The notes under the pieces: generated by a model
The model's database searches: none
Seen by the model: only the letters and a program-made list of their open reading frames with translations
What the model was told of the DNA's origin: nothing
Program-made: the position numbers and the translations under genes
Assembly: GCF_001613085.1 (NCBI RefSeq)
Contig: NZ_BDBR01000009.1
Span: forward strand, 62,001-126,000
DNA length: 64,000 nt
Direction of reading: 5' to 3'
From: Nocardia salmonicida NBRC 13393
Lineage (GTDB): Bacteria; Actinomycetota; Actinomycetes; Mycobacteriales; Mycobacteriaceae
Part shown: positions 17,352 through 26,733 of the stretch, piece after piece
Numbering within the stretch: the stretch's first letter is position 1
Layout of the letters: every line of letters starts with the position of its first letter

Positions 17352-18803
17352 TTGAGCACGCTGAAGCGGAACCACGACATCGAGCACTGGGATGCCGAAG
17401 ATGTCGCGGCCTGGGAGGCCGGCGGCAAGGACGTAGCCAAGCGCAACCTGATCTGGTCTGTGATCGCCGAGCACATCGGATTCTCGGTGTGGTCGATCTG
17501 GTCGGTGATGGTGCTGTTCATGCCCACCGACAAGTACGGCATCGACGCGGCGGGCAAGTTCTTCCTCGTCGCCATGCCCACGCTGGTCGGCGCGTTCCTT
17601 CGCATTCCCTACACCGTCGCCACCGCCCGCTTCGGCGGCCGCAACTGGACGATCTTCTCCGCGTTCCTGCTGCTGATCCCGCTGCTGCTGACGCTGTACT
17701 TCGTCAACCAGCCCGGCACGTCCTACACCACGTTCCTGGTCGTGGCCGCGTTCGCCGGCTTCGGTGGCGGCAACTTCGCGTCGTCGATGACCAACATCAA
17801 CGCCTTCTACCCACAGCGCCTCAAGGGCTGGGCCCTCGGCATGAACGCCGGCGGCGGCAACATCGGCGTTCCGGTGATCCAGCTGCTCGGCCTGCTGGTG
17901 CTGGTCACCCTCGGTGGCGACTACGCCTCGGTGATCTGCGCGGTCTACCTGGTCCTGGTCGGTATCACCGCCGTCGGCGCCGCCTTCTACATGGACAACC
18001 TGACCAACCAGCAGGCCGACCTGTCCTACATGGTCAAGGCCCTGCGGGTGCCGCAGTCCTGGGCGATCGCCTTCCTCTACATCGGCACCTTCGGCTCGTT
18101 CATCGGCTACAGCTTCGCCTTCGCCCAGATCCTGCAGATCAGCTTCAAGGCCGGTGGCGACACCGCCGCCCAGGCCGCCATCCACGCCGCCTCGATCGCC
18201 TTCATCGGCCCGCTGCTCGGTTCGCTGGCCCGCCCCTACGGCGGCAAGATGGCCGACCGGATCGGTGGCAGCAAGGTCACCATCGCCACCTTCGGCGCCA
18301 TGATGCTCGCCGCGCTGCTCGTGGTCACCGCCTCGACGATGGCCGACGGCAACAAGGGCATCGCCACCGGCGCCACCATGACCATGCTGGTCGCGGGCTT
18401 CATCACCCTGTTCGTCCTGTCCGGTTTCGGCAACGGCGCCGTCACCAAGATCATCCCGTCGGTGTTCGAGGCCAAGTCCAAGAGCCTGCCGGTCTCGCGG
18501 GTCGAGCAGGCGGCCTGGTCGCAGAACACCTCCGGCGCCCTGATCGGCTTCGTCGGCGCGATCGGCGCCCTCGGCGGGGTCGGCATCAACATGGTGCTGC
18601 GCAGCTCTTACTCCAGCACCGCCTCGGCCACCACCGCGTTCTGGGTCTTCCTGGCCTTCTACGTGGTCTGCGCCGCCGTTACCTGGACGGTGTTCCTGCG
18701 CCGTCCGCGCCTTTCCTCCGACGCCGCTGTCGTGGTCGAGGCCGAGTCCCTGGTCCTCGAGGCCGAAACCAACGCTTCGTCGGCCAATTCGTCGGCTCGC
18801 TGA
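17352..18803 (+). CDS. narK: NarK-type nitrate/nitrite transporter, operon-leading copy
   Basis: The second NarK in the window is 483 residues with 12 predicted membrane helices and the nitrate signatures AGFGGGNFASSMTNINAFYP and FVLSGFGNGAVTKIIPSVFE. The start is TTG 17352, seven bases after tgggagg; TTG 17337 overlaps that site. The C-terminus ends in an acidic and serine-rich tail. It is only 30 bases upstream of nirB, so transport and nitrite reduction are co-expressed. Gene order narK-nirB-nirD-nnaR-chelatase resembles the mycobacterial narK3/Rv0260c/Rv0259c neighbourhood. It probably brings in nitrite or nitrate for assimilation. Confidence 0.9.
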   Translation: MSTLKRNHDIEHWDAEDVAAWEAGGKDVAKRNLIWSVIAEHIGFSVWSIWSVMVLFMPTDKYGIDAAGKFFLVAMPTLVGAFLRIPYTVATARFGGRNWTIFSAFLLLIPLLLTLYFVNQPGTSYTTFLVVAAFAGFGGGNFASSMTNINAFYPQRLKGWALGMNAGGGNIGVPVIQLLGLLVLVTLGGDYASVICAVYLVLVGITAVGAAFYMDNLTNQQADLSYMVKALRVPQSWAIAFLYIGTFGSFIGYSFAFAQILQISFKAGGDTAAQAAIHAASIAFIGPLLGSLARPYGGKMADRIGGSKVTIATFGAMMLAALLVVTASTMADGNKGIATGATMTMLVAGFITLFVLSGFGNGAVTKIIPSVFEAKSKSLPVSRVEQAAWSQNTSGALIGFVGAIGALGGVGINMVLRSSYSSTASATTAFWVFLAFYVVCAAVTWTVFLRRPRLSSDAAVVVEAESLVLEAETNASSANSSAR

Positions 18804-18833
18804 CAACCGACCACTACCAAGGAGGTCACTCTC

Positions 18834-21401
18834 ATGAACAGCACTCGCAAAACAGCGGTCGTGGTCGGCCACGGCATGGTCGGACACCGTTTCGTCGAAG
18901 CCCTTCGCTCGCGCGACGAGGCAGGCCAGTGGCAGGTCATCATCCTGTCGGAGGAGAAGCTGCCCGCGTACGACCGCGTCGGCCTTTCCTACTACGTCGG
19001 CAACTGGAACGCCGATGACCTGGCGCTGCCCGGCAACATGTACGACGGCGACGAACTGGTCGACCTGCGACTGGGCCAGCGGGGCGAGTCCATCGACCTC
19101 GAAGCCAAGACCGTCACCAGCACCAGCGGCGACGTCATCGCCTACGACGCGCTGGTCATGGCGACCGGCTCCTACCCGTTCGTGCCGCCGGTCCCCGGCC
19201 ACGACCTGCCCGAGTGCTTCGTCTACCGCACCATCGACGATCTCGACGGCATCCGCGCCGCCGCCGAAGCTGCCGGTCCCGGCGCGCACGGTGTCGTCGT
19301 CGGCGGCGGTCTGCTCGGGCTGGAGGCGGCCAACGCGCTGCGCCTGCTCGGGATGACCCCGCACGTCATCGAGTACAACGGTCGCCTGATGCCCGCCCAG
19401 GTCGACGCGGGTGGTGGCGCGATCCTGGAGAAGCTCGTCACCGATATCGGCCTCAATGTGCACACCGGGGTCGGCACCGCCAAGATCGTCTCGCTCGAAA
19501 CGGACACAGCGGAGGGCGCCGCAGCAGGCCGCGGAGTCACGGTGCACCTGTCCGACGACGCCGAGATCAGGGCGTCGCTGGTGGTGTTCTCCGCCGGTGT
19601 GCGCCCGCAGGACGCGCTGGCCAAGGCCTCGGGCCTCGAGACCGGCGCCCGCGGCGGCATCCTCACCGACCTCACCCTGCAGACCTCCGACCCGAGCGTC
19701 TACGCGATCGGTGAATGCGCCGCGATCGAGGGCGTCTGCTACGGCCTGGTCGCCCCCGGTTACACCACCGCCGAGATCGTCGCCGATCGCCTGCTCGGCG
19801 GCGCGGGCGAGTTCCCCGGTGCCGATATGTCCACCAAGCTGAAGCTGATGGGCGTCGACGTGGCCTCCTTCGGTGACGCCCACGGCACCACCGAAGGCGC
19901 ACTCGAGGTCGTGCTGCACGACGCGGCCAAGGGCACCTACGCCAAGCTGGTCGTCTCCGACGACGCGCAGACCCTGCTCGGCGGCATCCTGGTCGGCGAC
20001 GCGAGCCAGTACGCGGCCCTTCGCCCGCTGGTCGGGCGCCCGCTGCCCGCCGACGCCGCCGCGCTGATCTCCCCGGCCGGCGCCGAACTCGGTGCCGACG
20101 CGCTGCCCGACGACGCCCAGATCTGCTCCTGCAACAACGTCAGCAAGGGCGCCATCTGCGGCGCGATCGCCGAGGGCGCCTGCGATATCCCGGCCGTCAA
20201 GAGCTGCACCAACGCGGGTACCTCCTGCGGTGGCTGTGTGCCGATGATCAAGAAGCTGCTCGAGCAGTCCGGCGTGGCGCTGTCGAAGTCGCTGTGTGAG
20301 CACTTCACCCAGTCGCGTGCCGAGCTCTACGACGTGGTCGCCGTCACCGGCATCCGCACCTTCTCCGAACTGATCGCCAAGCACGGCAAGGGCTCGGGCT
20401 GCGATATCTGCAAGCCGACCGTCGCCTCGATCCTGGCGTCGACCTCGAGCGAGCACATCCTCGAGGGCGAGCAGGCCGCGCTGCAGGACACCAACGACCA
20501 CTTCCTGGCCAACCTGCAGAAGAACGGCACCTACTCGGTCGTCCCCCGGATGCCCGGTGGCGAGGTCACCGCCGACCAGCTGATCGTGATCGGCGAGGTG
20601 GCCAAGGAGTTCGGCCTCTACGTCAAGGTCACCGGTGGTCAGCGCATCGACCTGTTCGGCGCCCGCGTGGAGCAGCTGCCGCTGATCTGGAAGCGCCTGG
20701 TCGACGTCGGCATGGAGTCCGGCCACGCCTACGGCAAGTCGCTGCGCACCGTGAAGAGCTGCGTCGGTTCCACCTGGTGCCGCTACGGCCAGCAGGACTC
20801 GGTCGGCATGGCCGTGTTGCTGGAGAAGCGCTACCGCGGCCTTCGTTCGCCGCACAAGATCAAGCTGGCCGTCTCGGGTTGCGCGCGCGAGTGCGCCGAG
20901 GCCCGCGGCAAGGACGTCGGCGTGATCGCCACCGAGCACGGCTGGAACCTCTACGTCGGCGGCAACGGCGGCCTGACCCCCAAGCACGCGGTGCTGCTGG
21001 CCGGTGACCTCGACGACGAGACCCTGATCAGCTACATCGACCGCTACCTGATGTTCTACATCCGCACCGCCGACCGTCTGCAGCGCACCGCGCCGTGGCA
21101 GGAGGCCCTCGAGGGTGGCTTCGACTACCTCAAGGCCGTCGTCTGTGACGACAGCCTCGGTATCGCCGCCGACCTCGAGGCCGCCATGGCCAAGCACGTC
21201 GAGGGCTACAAGGACGAGTGGGCCGCCGTGCTCGAGGACGAGAACAAGCTCTCGCGCTTCGTCTCCTTCGTCAATGCCCCTGACGAAGCCGACCCGACGA
21301 TCTCGTTCGACGACAGCGGAGAACGCAAGGTACCAGTGCTCCTCGGTCTTCCCGGCATGCCCGTCGGTGTTGCTTCGGACACAGCACCGGCCGGGAAATA
21401 A
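18834..21401 (+). CDS. nirB: Assimilatory nitrite reductase [NAD(P)H] large subunit
   Basis: NirB reduces nitrite to ammonia in the cytoplasm using NAD(P)H, FAD, iron-sulfur clusters and siroheme. The 855 residues show an FAD/NAD oxidoreductase domain (residues 1-400: VVVGHGMVGHRFVE, GVVVGGGLLGLEAA, YAIGECA), BFD-type [2Fe-2S] domains beginning at Cys431 and Cys433 (CSCNNVSKG) and including CTNAGTSCGGC, and a C-terminal sulfite/nitrite reductase domain with the siroheme/[4Fe-4S] ligands CVGSTWC (Cys643, Cys649) and SGCAREC (Cys683, Cys687). All key cysteines are present. A near-perfect ribosome site aaggaggt precedes ATG 18834. Confidence 0.97.
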   Translation: MNSTRKTAVVVGHGMVGHRFVEALRSRDEAGQWQVIILSEEKLPAYDRVGLSYYVGNWNADDLALPGNMYDGDELVDLRLGQRGESIDLEAKTVTSTSGDVIAYDALVMATGSYPFVPPVPGHDLPECFVYRTIDDLDGIRAAAEAAGPGAHGVVVGGGLLGLEAANALRLLGMTPHVIEYNGRLMPAQVDAGGGAILEKLVTDIGLNVHTGVGTAKIVSLETDTAEGAAAGRGVTVHLSDDAEIRASLVVFSAGVRPQDALAKASGLETGARGGILTDLTLQTSDPSVYAIGECAAIEGVCYGLVAPGYTTAEIVADRLLGGAGEFPGADMSTKLKLMGVDVASFGDAHGTTEGALEVVLHDAAKGTYAKLVVSDDAQTLLGGILVGDASQYAALRPLVGRPLPADAAALISPAGAELGADALPDDAQICSCNNVSKGAICGAIAEGACDIPAVKSCTNAGTSCGGCVPMIKKLLEQSGVALSKSLCEHFTQSRAELYDVVAVTGIRTFSELIAKHGKGSGCDICKPTVASILASTSSEHILEGEQAALQDTNDHFLANLQKNGTYSVVPRMPGGEVTADQLIVIGEVAKEFGLYVKVTGGQRIDLFGARVEQLPLIWKRLVDVGMESGHAYGKSLRTVKSCVGSTWCRYGQQDSVGMAVLLEKRYRGLRSPHKIKLAVSGCARECAEARGKDVGVIATEHGWNLYVGGNGGLTPKHAVLLAGDLDDETLISYIDRYLMFYIRTADRLQRTAPWQEALEGGFDYLKAVVCDDSLGIAADLEAAMAKHVEGYKDEWAAVLEDENKLSRFVSFVNAPDEADPTISFDDSGERKVPVLLGLPGMPVGVASDTAPAGK

Positions 21402-21464
21402 GTACTTAACGCTGCGGAAACAGGGCGCCTGTACCAATAGGTAAGGCGTTCGGAGGAGGAACCG

Positions 21465-21845
21465 ATGACCGTTATCGACACACCCACCATCACCACTGAG
21501 ACCGCGACCTGGACCCAGGCGTGCAGGCTCGATTTCCTGATCCCGGGGCGCGGCGTTGCTGTCCTGCTGAAGGGCGGCCGTCAGGCGGCACTGTTCCTAC
21601 TCACCGACGGCACGCTCGCCGCCGTCGGCAATATCGACCCGTTCGGCCGGGCCGCGGTGATGTCGCGCGGCATCATCGGTGATCGCGGCGGCGTTCCCGT
21701 CGTCGCGTCGCCGCTGCTCAAGCAGGCTTTCTCGTTGATCGACGGCCGTTGTCTCGACGACGAGTCCCAGTCCCTGCCGGTGTACGCGGTCCAACTCGAC
21801 GGCGGCGTCGTCGCGGTCTCGAACGAGCCGGTGCCGACCCCATGA
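21465..21845 (+). CDS. nirD: Nitrite reductase small subunit NirD
   Basis: This 126-residue protein is the Rieske-fold small subunit that partners NirB. The segment VGNIDPFGRAAVMSRGIIGD and the following VPVVASPLLKQAFSLIDGRC are typical. Like most NirD proteins it lacks the Cys-His ligand pairs of true Rieske proteins, so it should not carry a cluster. The ribosome site cggaggagg lies directly before ATG 21465. It is 63 bases after nirB, and its stop overlaps the next start by four bases. Confidence 0.93.
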   Translation: MTVIDTPTITTETATWTQACRLDFLIPGRGVAVLLKGGRQAALFLLTDGTLAAVGNIDPFGRAAVMSRGIIGDRGGVPVVASPLLKQAFSLIDGRCLDDESQSLPVYAVQLDGGVVAVSNEPVPTP

Positions 21846-23089
21846 CCTCTCCCACCGACACTGGCCCGTGTCTTGCCGGCTTCACCATCGGCGTCACCGC
21901 GGCTCGCCGCGCCGAGGAATTCAGCACCCTGCTCACCCGCAAGGGCGCGACCGTCACGTCAGCACCTGCTATTCGCATCATCCCGCTGGCCGATGACACC
22001 GAGCTCGAACGCGTCACCGAACTGCTGATCACCGATCCGCCGCAGATCACCGTCGCCACCACCGGCATCGGTTTCCGCGGCTGGATGGAAGCGGCCGAGG
22101 GCTGGGGTCTGGCCGAGGTCCTGCGCGACACCCTCGCCTCGACCCGGATGCTGGCCCGCGGCCCCAAGGCCAAGGGCGCGATCCGCGCGGCCGAGCTGCG
22201 CGAGGAATGGTCACCCGCCTCGGAGTCCTCGGCCGAGGTCCTCGATCATCTGCTCGCCGAGGGCGTCGAAGGCGTCCGCATCGCGGTGCAGCTGCACGGC
22301 GCGACCACCGAATGGGAGCCGGTTCCCGACTTCTGCGAGGTGCTGCGCTGCGCGGGCGCCGACGTGGTCCCGGTGCCGGTGTACCGGTGGGAACCGCCTG
22401 CCGATCGTGGGCCGATGGACACGATGATCGATGCGATCATCTCCGGCAGCCTGGACTGCGTCACCTTCACCAGCGCGCCCGCCGTGGCGTCACTGTTGAT
22501 GCGCGCCAAGGAAACCGGGCTCTTGGAGTCGGTGCTGCACGCGTTCCGTGGCCGGGTGCTCGCTGCCTGTGTCGGACCGATCACCGCTGCTCCGCTCGAA
22601 GAGCTCGGCGTGCCGACCACGATGCCGGGCCGGGCCCGATTGGGTGCGCTGGCTCGCCATGTGGCAGAAGAACTTCCGCGCCGCGCCAGCCGGATCTACG
22701 CGGCCGGTCATCTGATCAGCGTGCGCGGTGGATGCGTCGTCGTCGACGGTGAGGTGCGTCAGCTGGCGCCCGCCCCGATGGCGTTGATGCGGTCGCTGGC
22801 TCGTCAGCCGGGTCGGGTCGTCTCGCGCGAAGACCTGCTGGCCGCGCTGCCGGGCGGCGGCGACGACACCCATGCGGTGGAGACGGCGATCGCGCGACTG
22901 CGGGCCGGTCTGGGGACCCCCAAGGCGATTCAGACAGTGGTGAAGCGTGGGTACCGGCTGGCGTTGGACGCGGCCGACTGCTCCGATACTCCTCCTCCCG
23001 CGCGAGCGGCTGTCCAGGCACCGCACGCCGCGGGGATCGGAACGCCCGCTCGCTCGCCCCGGCCCGCCCAAGCGATCGGGGTGTGGTGA
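21842..23089 (+). CDS. nnaR: NnaR-like regulator: HemD-type domain with winged helix
   Basis: The 415-residue protein has an N-terminal uroporphyrinogen-III-synthase-like domain (GFTIGVTAARRAEEFSTLL, ITVATTGIGFRGWMEAA, CVTFTSAPAVASLL) and a C-terminal OmpR-type winged helix (about residues 285-380: VVDGEVRQLAPAPMALMRSL, GRVVSREDLLAAL, HAVETAIARLRAGLG, TVVKRGYRLAL). This architecture is that of NnaR, which in Streptomyces and Mycobacterium activates nitrate/nitrite genes together with GlnR, and of M. tuberculosis Rv0260c. Whether the HemD part retains enzyme activity is unknown. The ATG overlaps the nirD stop (ATGA), placing regulator and target in one operon. Confidence 0.85.
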   Translation: MTSPTDTGPCLAGFTIGVTAARRAEEFSTLLTRKGATVTSAPAIRIIPLADDTELERVTELLITDPPQITVATTGIGFRGWMEAAEGWGLAEVLRDTLASTRMLARGPKAKGAIRAAELREEWSPASESSAEVLDHLLAEGVEGVRIAVQLHGATTEWEPVPDFCEVLRCAGADVVPVPVYRWEPPADRGPMDTMIDAIISGSLDCVTFTSAPAVASLLMRAKETGLLESVLHAFRGRVLAACVGPITAAPLEELGVPTTMPGRARLGALARHVAEELPRRASRIYAAGHLISVRGGCVVVDGEVRQLAPAPMALMRSLARQPGRVVSREDLLAALPGGGDDTHAVETAIARLRAGLGTPKAIQTVVKRGYRLALDAADCSDTPPPARAAVQAPHAAGIGTPARSPRPAQAIGVW

Positions 23090-23820
23090 GCGCCGGGCTG
23101 CCGGGTGATCCGGCACTGGTGCTGGTCGCGCACGGAACTCGCAGTGCGCGCGGGGTGGAAATGATCGCCGCGCTCGCCGAGGCGGTGGCCGCCGAGCTCG
23201 GCGTCACGGTGTCCTCGGCGCCGAATGCCTCGCTGCGGACCGCCTTCGTCGACGTGCTCGGGCCCTCGCCTTCGGAGGTTCTGCGCGATCTCGACGGGCC
23301 CGCTGTGGTGGTTCCGGCGTTTCTCGCCTCGGGGTATCACGTGTATCAGGACGTTCCGCGTGAGGTTGCCGAGAGTGGGCATAGCGCGGTCGCCGTGACG
23401 GCGGCGATGGGACCGGATCCGGCGTTGACGCGGATCATGGCGGTGCGCTTGCGTGCTGCCGGGTGGAAGCCGGGCGACGCGGTCGTTTTCGCGGCTGCCG
23501 GTTCTTCGGATTCGCGTGCGCGACAGGATGTTCGGCGTGCCGCGGGGATGCTGGCCGAGCAGCTGGATGCGCCGGTGAAGATCGCCTACGTGGCGACCGG
23601 GACGCCTCGGGTGCCCGAAGTTGTTGCCTCGCTTCGTGAGTCGGGTGCCGAGCGGGTGTACATCGCGTCCTATCTGTTGGCACACGGTCTCTTTCACCAG
23701 CGGTTGCACGATGCGGGCGCCGATGGGGTGGCCGATCCGATCGGTGTGCATCCCGGGGTTGTTCGATTGATCGTCGATCGGTACCGGAGCGCGGCTCGGG
23801 AGCTGGTCGGCGTTCGCTGA
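23086..23820 (+). CDS. Sirohydrochlorin chelatase (CbiX/SirB type)
   Basis: The 244-residue protein has two CbiX repeats: the first starts ALVLVAHGTRSARGVEMIAA with the catalytic-type His, then VVVPAFLASGYHVYQDVP with a second His; the second half has VVFAAAGSSDSRARQDV and YLLAHGLFHQRLHDAGA. Such proteins insert ferrous iron into sirohydrochlorin to make siroheme (or cobalt for cobalamin). Siroheme is the cofactor of NirB in the same operon, which favours ferrochelation. The GTG at 23086 overlaps the upstream TGA by four bases; GTG 23083 is equally possible. Confidence 0.87.
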   Translation: MSAGLPGDPALVLVAHGTRSARGVEMIAALAEAVAAELGVTVSSAPNASLRTAFVDVLGPSPSEVLRDLDGPAVVVPAFLASGYHVYQDVPREVAESGHSAVAVTAAMGPDPALTRIMAVRLRAAGWKPGDAVVFAAAGSSDSRARQDVRRAAGMLAEQLDAPVKIAYVATGTPRVPEVVASLRESGAERVYIASYLLAHGLFHQRLHDAGADGVADPIGVHPGVVRLIVDRYRSAARELVGVR

Positions 23821-23900
23821 AGCCGATCCCGCGCAGTCAGCCGGTGTCGGCGGCGGCGACTAGAGTTGGCCCCGACTTCACAACAAGGGGGCACAGCTCG

Positions 23901-24671
23901 ATGTCAGATTCGTCCGCAGGTCAGGGTTATCCGTCGCAGGATGACGGGCTGACGGCGTATCCGGATGAGTCGGCAGCGCGCGGCCCCGTGAACCCGGTGG
24001 TTCCCGTGGCCTATTCGCAGGCGCCGAGCCAGGCCGTACCGCAGCCGCCGTATGGACCGGTGCCGGGTGCGCTGGGATCGCCGCCACCCTACGGGCCGAC
24101 GCCTCAGCCCTATGGGCCGAGCGCTCCGTATCCCGTGCCGACCGGCCCCTATCCGCCGGTGGACGCCGCGCCGCGGGTGGTGCCGCAGAGTGTGCAGATC
24201 GCGTTCTACGTGATGCTGGCCGGGGCGGTGGTCACTTTGCTCGCCATGGCCTACTCGCTCACCATGCTCGACGAGGCACGCAGCAATGCGCTCGACGCGT
24301 CAGGTGGCGTGCTGCGGGGAGACGACCTCGATCTACTCGTGTACGCGACCATCGGTGGGAGCATCGCGAGTTCACTGGTCACGGCGGGGCTGTGGGTGTG
24401 GATGGCCTTCGTCTGCCGGGCGGGCAAGAACTGGGGACGGATCACGGGCACGGTGTTCTTCGGGCTCAACGCGCTGTTCTATGTCGTCGGCACGGTGATG
24501 GTGATGGTCACCTCGACGGCCGGTATCGCGCTGGTGTTCAGCACCGTCACGCTGGCTGTCGGGCTGGCCGCGGTGATCCTGTTGTGGAACGGCATGTCCG
24601 GTCCCTACTTCGCGCCACGCACGCCACCGGGCTACCAGCCCTACCCTGGCTATCCGCCGGTCGCGCCGTAG
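23901..24671 (+). CDS. Proline/tyrosine-rich tetraspan membrane protein
   Basis: This 256-residue protein has a long proline-, tyrosine- and glycine-rich cytoplasmic N-terminus (about 95 residues, with repeated PPYGP/PQPYGP units) followed by four membrane helices (first VQIAFYVMLAGAVVTLLAMA, last LVFSTVTLAVGLAAVILLW) and a short PPGYQPYPGYPP tail. Proteins of this design are common in Nocardia and mycobacteria with no known function. The start ATG 23901 follows gggggc at a suitable distance. Its last 22 bases overlap the 3' end of the opposing GlxA-type gene. Confidence 0.75.
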   Translation: MSDSSAGQGYPSQDDGLTAYPDESAARGPVNPVVPVAYSQAPSQAVPQPPYGPVPGALGSPPPYGPTPQPYGPSAPYPVPTGPYPPVDAAPRVVPQSVQIAFYVMLAGAVVTLLAMAYSLTMLDEARSNALDASGGVLRGDDLDLLVYATIGGSIASSLVTAGLWVWMAFVCRAGKNWGRITGTVFFGLNALFYVVGTVMVMVTSTAGIALVFSTVTLAVGLAAVILLWNGMSGPYFAPRTPPGYQPYPGYPPVAP

Positions 24672-25606
24672 GCGAAGTTCGCCCGGTAGACACTCGGGGG
24701 AACGCCGACCAGGCGAACCATGTGCTGGCGCAACGACTCCGCCGACCCGATCCCGCTGTGCCGTGCGACCTGCTCGATCGGCAACGAGGTCGATTCCAGC
24801 AGTTCCCGCGCTCGGTGGATGCGCTGACTCAGTAGCCATTTCTGTGGGCTCTGGCCGGTTTCCTCGTGGAATCGGCGGGTGAGGGTGCGCACGCTGGTTC
24901 GCGCGTGCTCGGCCAGTTCGCGTAGCGACAGGGGAGTGTCGAGGCGCTCCAGCGCCCAGGCCCGGGTGGCGGAGAGCGAGAGATCGTCGTCGGCGGGGAG
25001 CGGGGTGTCGACGAACTGGGCTTGGCCGCCGGCCCGCACGGGAGTGACCACCGCCGCTCGTGCGGCGGCATTGGCGACCGTGGCGCCGTAGTCGGCTCGA
25101 ATCAGATGCAGGCACAGGTCGATTCCGGCCGCCGCGCCTGCCGCGGTGGTCACCGGCCCGTCTTCGATGAACAGTGCGTCGGAGCGCACCCGGACGAGGG
25201 GATGGTCGCGGGCCAGTTCGTCGGCCAGGCCCCAGTGCGTGGTCGCGGCGCGGCCGTCGAGGAGACCGGCCTGGGCGAGCACGAACGCGCCGCTGCAGAT
25301 CGAGGTGACCAGGATGCCGCGGTCGACGGCCGCGCGCAGCGCCCGCAGGGTCACCGGATCCGCGTCGGTGCGGCTGCCCGTACTCGGCACGATCACCGCG
25401 TCGGCGGAGTCGAGAACATCGAGCCCGTGCCGGATCACGACGTCGAATCCGCCGGGAGTCGACGGCAGCACCCCCGGCTCGGCCGTGCAGACCACCACCC
25501 GATAGCCGGGTTCACCGTCGATCATGACCGAGCCCATCAGGGTTTCCGGCATCGACAGATCGAAGGACTTCACCGGCGGCACGGCAACCACGGCAATCGT
25601 CTTCAT
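24650..25606 (-). CDS. GlxA family regulator (DJ-1/PfpI domain plus AraC HTH)
   Basis: The 318-residue protein has an N-terminal DJ-1/PfpI-like domain (about 1-180, with VTSICSGAFVLAQAGLLDGR holding the nucleophile-elbow cysteine) and a C-terminal AraC-type DNA-binding domain (LSLRELAEHARTSVRTLTRR, FHEETGQSPQKWLLSQRIHR, IGSAESLRQHMVR). These regulators sense small molecules of unknown kind. It is divergent from the NAD-binding protein at 25732 with a 125-base gap, so it is a likely regulator of that gene. Confidence 0.9.
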   Translation of the reverse strand: MKTIAVVAVPPVKSFDLSMPETLMGSVMIDGEPGYRVVVCTAEPGVLPSTPGGFDVVIRHGLDVLDSADAVIVPSTGSRTDADPVTLRALRAAVDRGILVTSICSGAFVLAQAGLLDGRAATTHWGLADELARDHPLVRVRSDALFIEDGPVTTAAGAAAGIDLCLHLIRADYGATVANAAARAAVVTPVRAGGQAQFVDTPLPADDDLSLSATRAWALERLDTPLSLRELAEHARTSVRTLTRRFHEETGQSPQKWLLSQRIHRARELLESTSLPIEQVARHSGIGSAESLRQHMVRLVGVPPSVYRANFAYGATGG

Positions 25607-25731
25607 GGCCTGATCCTTGGGATAGATGGCATTCCGGCCACTAGTCTAGTCCTCGCGGCAACGGCATCGTCGAAGGTGCGGGCGGAACCCCGCAGCTCCA
25701 CCGAAAGCTGTTGTCGTGAAAGGAAATTCAT

Positions 25732-26676
25732 ATGTCCACTCAGGTAGTTGTCGGCCGAGGTGGTACCGCGACCGCCACCGCGTTGTTGCTCGCCGAGGCC
25801 GGAGATCGCGTGCGGATGGTGAGCCGGAGCGGGCTGGGCCCCGACCATCCCAACGTGGAACCGATCGCGCTAGACGCACTCGACACCACCGCACTGACCG
25901 AGATCGCGACCGGCGCGGACAGCGTCTTCAATCTGGCTATGCCCGCGTATCACACCTGGCCGGAAACGGTTCCGCCCCTGTTCGGTTCGATCCTGTCGGC
26001 GACGGAAAGCGTCGGCGCCGACTTGGTCATGCTGGGAAATCTGTACGGCTACGGCCCGGTCGACGGCGTCGTCAGCGAACGCACCCCGCTCGCCGCGACG
26101 GGGAGCAAAGGCGCGGTGAGGGCCAGGATGTGGACCGATGCCCTCGCCGCGCACGAGGCGGGCCGGTTGCGTGTCACCGAACTGCGCGCGGGTCAATTCC
26201 TCGGCGCGGGTGCTGTCTCGGTCTTCTCCCTGCTCGTTCAGTCCGCGGTGCTGGCGAACACCCCGGCCCGGGTGCCGCAGGAACTCGACCTCGCACACTC
26301 GTTCACCGCGATCGGCGACGCCGCTGCCGCACTGGTCACCCTCGCGCGCGACGACCGGTCGTGGGGGAGGGCCTGGCACGCCCCGGTGATCACCACGACC
26401 GTGCGTGCGGCCGCGACCAGGCTCGCCGCGCTGGCAGGCGCCGCGACACCGGAACTGGCGGTGCTCACCGACGCGGAGATCACCGAACTCGCCCAGCAGG
26501 ACCCGTTCTGGGCCGAACTGTTCGAGACGAAACACATGTCCCATCGTGAGTTCGTCGTCGACGATTCGGCGATGCGGACCACCTTCGGTCGCGCCGCGTC
26601 GACGCTGGACGAGGTACTCGCCGAGGTGGTCACCGCCGACGCGGCCGCGCGCGTAACCGTGCCCGACGCGGGGTAG
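25732..26676 (+). CDS. NAD(P)-dependent epimerase/reductase-like protein
   Basis: The 314-residue protein is of the atypical SDR/NmrA-like type: a Rossmann start (MSTQVVVGRGGTATATALLL), a short second strand, and LGNLYGYGPVDGVVSERTPL with the Tyr seen in extended SDRs. The usual GxxGxxG reads GRGGTAT, and no YxxxK is obvious, so dehydrogenase activity is not assured. A good ribosome site (aaaggaa) precedes ATG 25732. It is divergent from the GlxA-type regulator, and 57 bases precede the peptide synthetase start, so it may or may not belong with the latter. Confidence 0.75.
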   Translation: MSTQVVVGRGGTATATALLLAEAGDRVRMVSRSGLGPDHPNVEPIALDALDTTALTEIATGADSVFNLAMPAYHTWPETVPPLFGSILSATESVGADLVMLGNLYGYGPVDGVVSERTPLAATGSKGAVRARMWTDALAAHEAGRLRVTELRAGQFLGAGAVSVFSLLVQSAVLANTPARVPQELDLAHSFTAIGDAAAALVTLARDDRSWGRAWHAPVITTTVRAAATRLAALAGAATPELAVLTDAEITELAQQDPFWAELFETKHMSHREFVVDDSAMRTTFGRAASTLDEVLAEVVTADAAARVTVPDAG

Positions 26677-26733
26677 ATGCCGTAGGTTTGCCGGAGAACC
26701 AGTCAACAGTTGCTCCGAATCCCGGGAGGCCCG

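Noticed and set aside
17187..21437. A 1416-codon open frame on the minus strand
   Set aside because: It lies antisense to narK and nirB, both with clear family motifs. Its translation is dominated by Gly, Asp, Val, Arg and His in a pattern typical of an antisense frame in high-GC DNA.
24000..24180. Apparent repeat of PYGP/PPYGP units
   Set aside because: The DNA units vary in length and sequence; this is ordinary proline-rich low complexity of a membrane-protein N-terminus, not a tandem repeat array.
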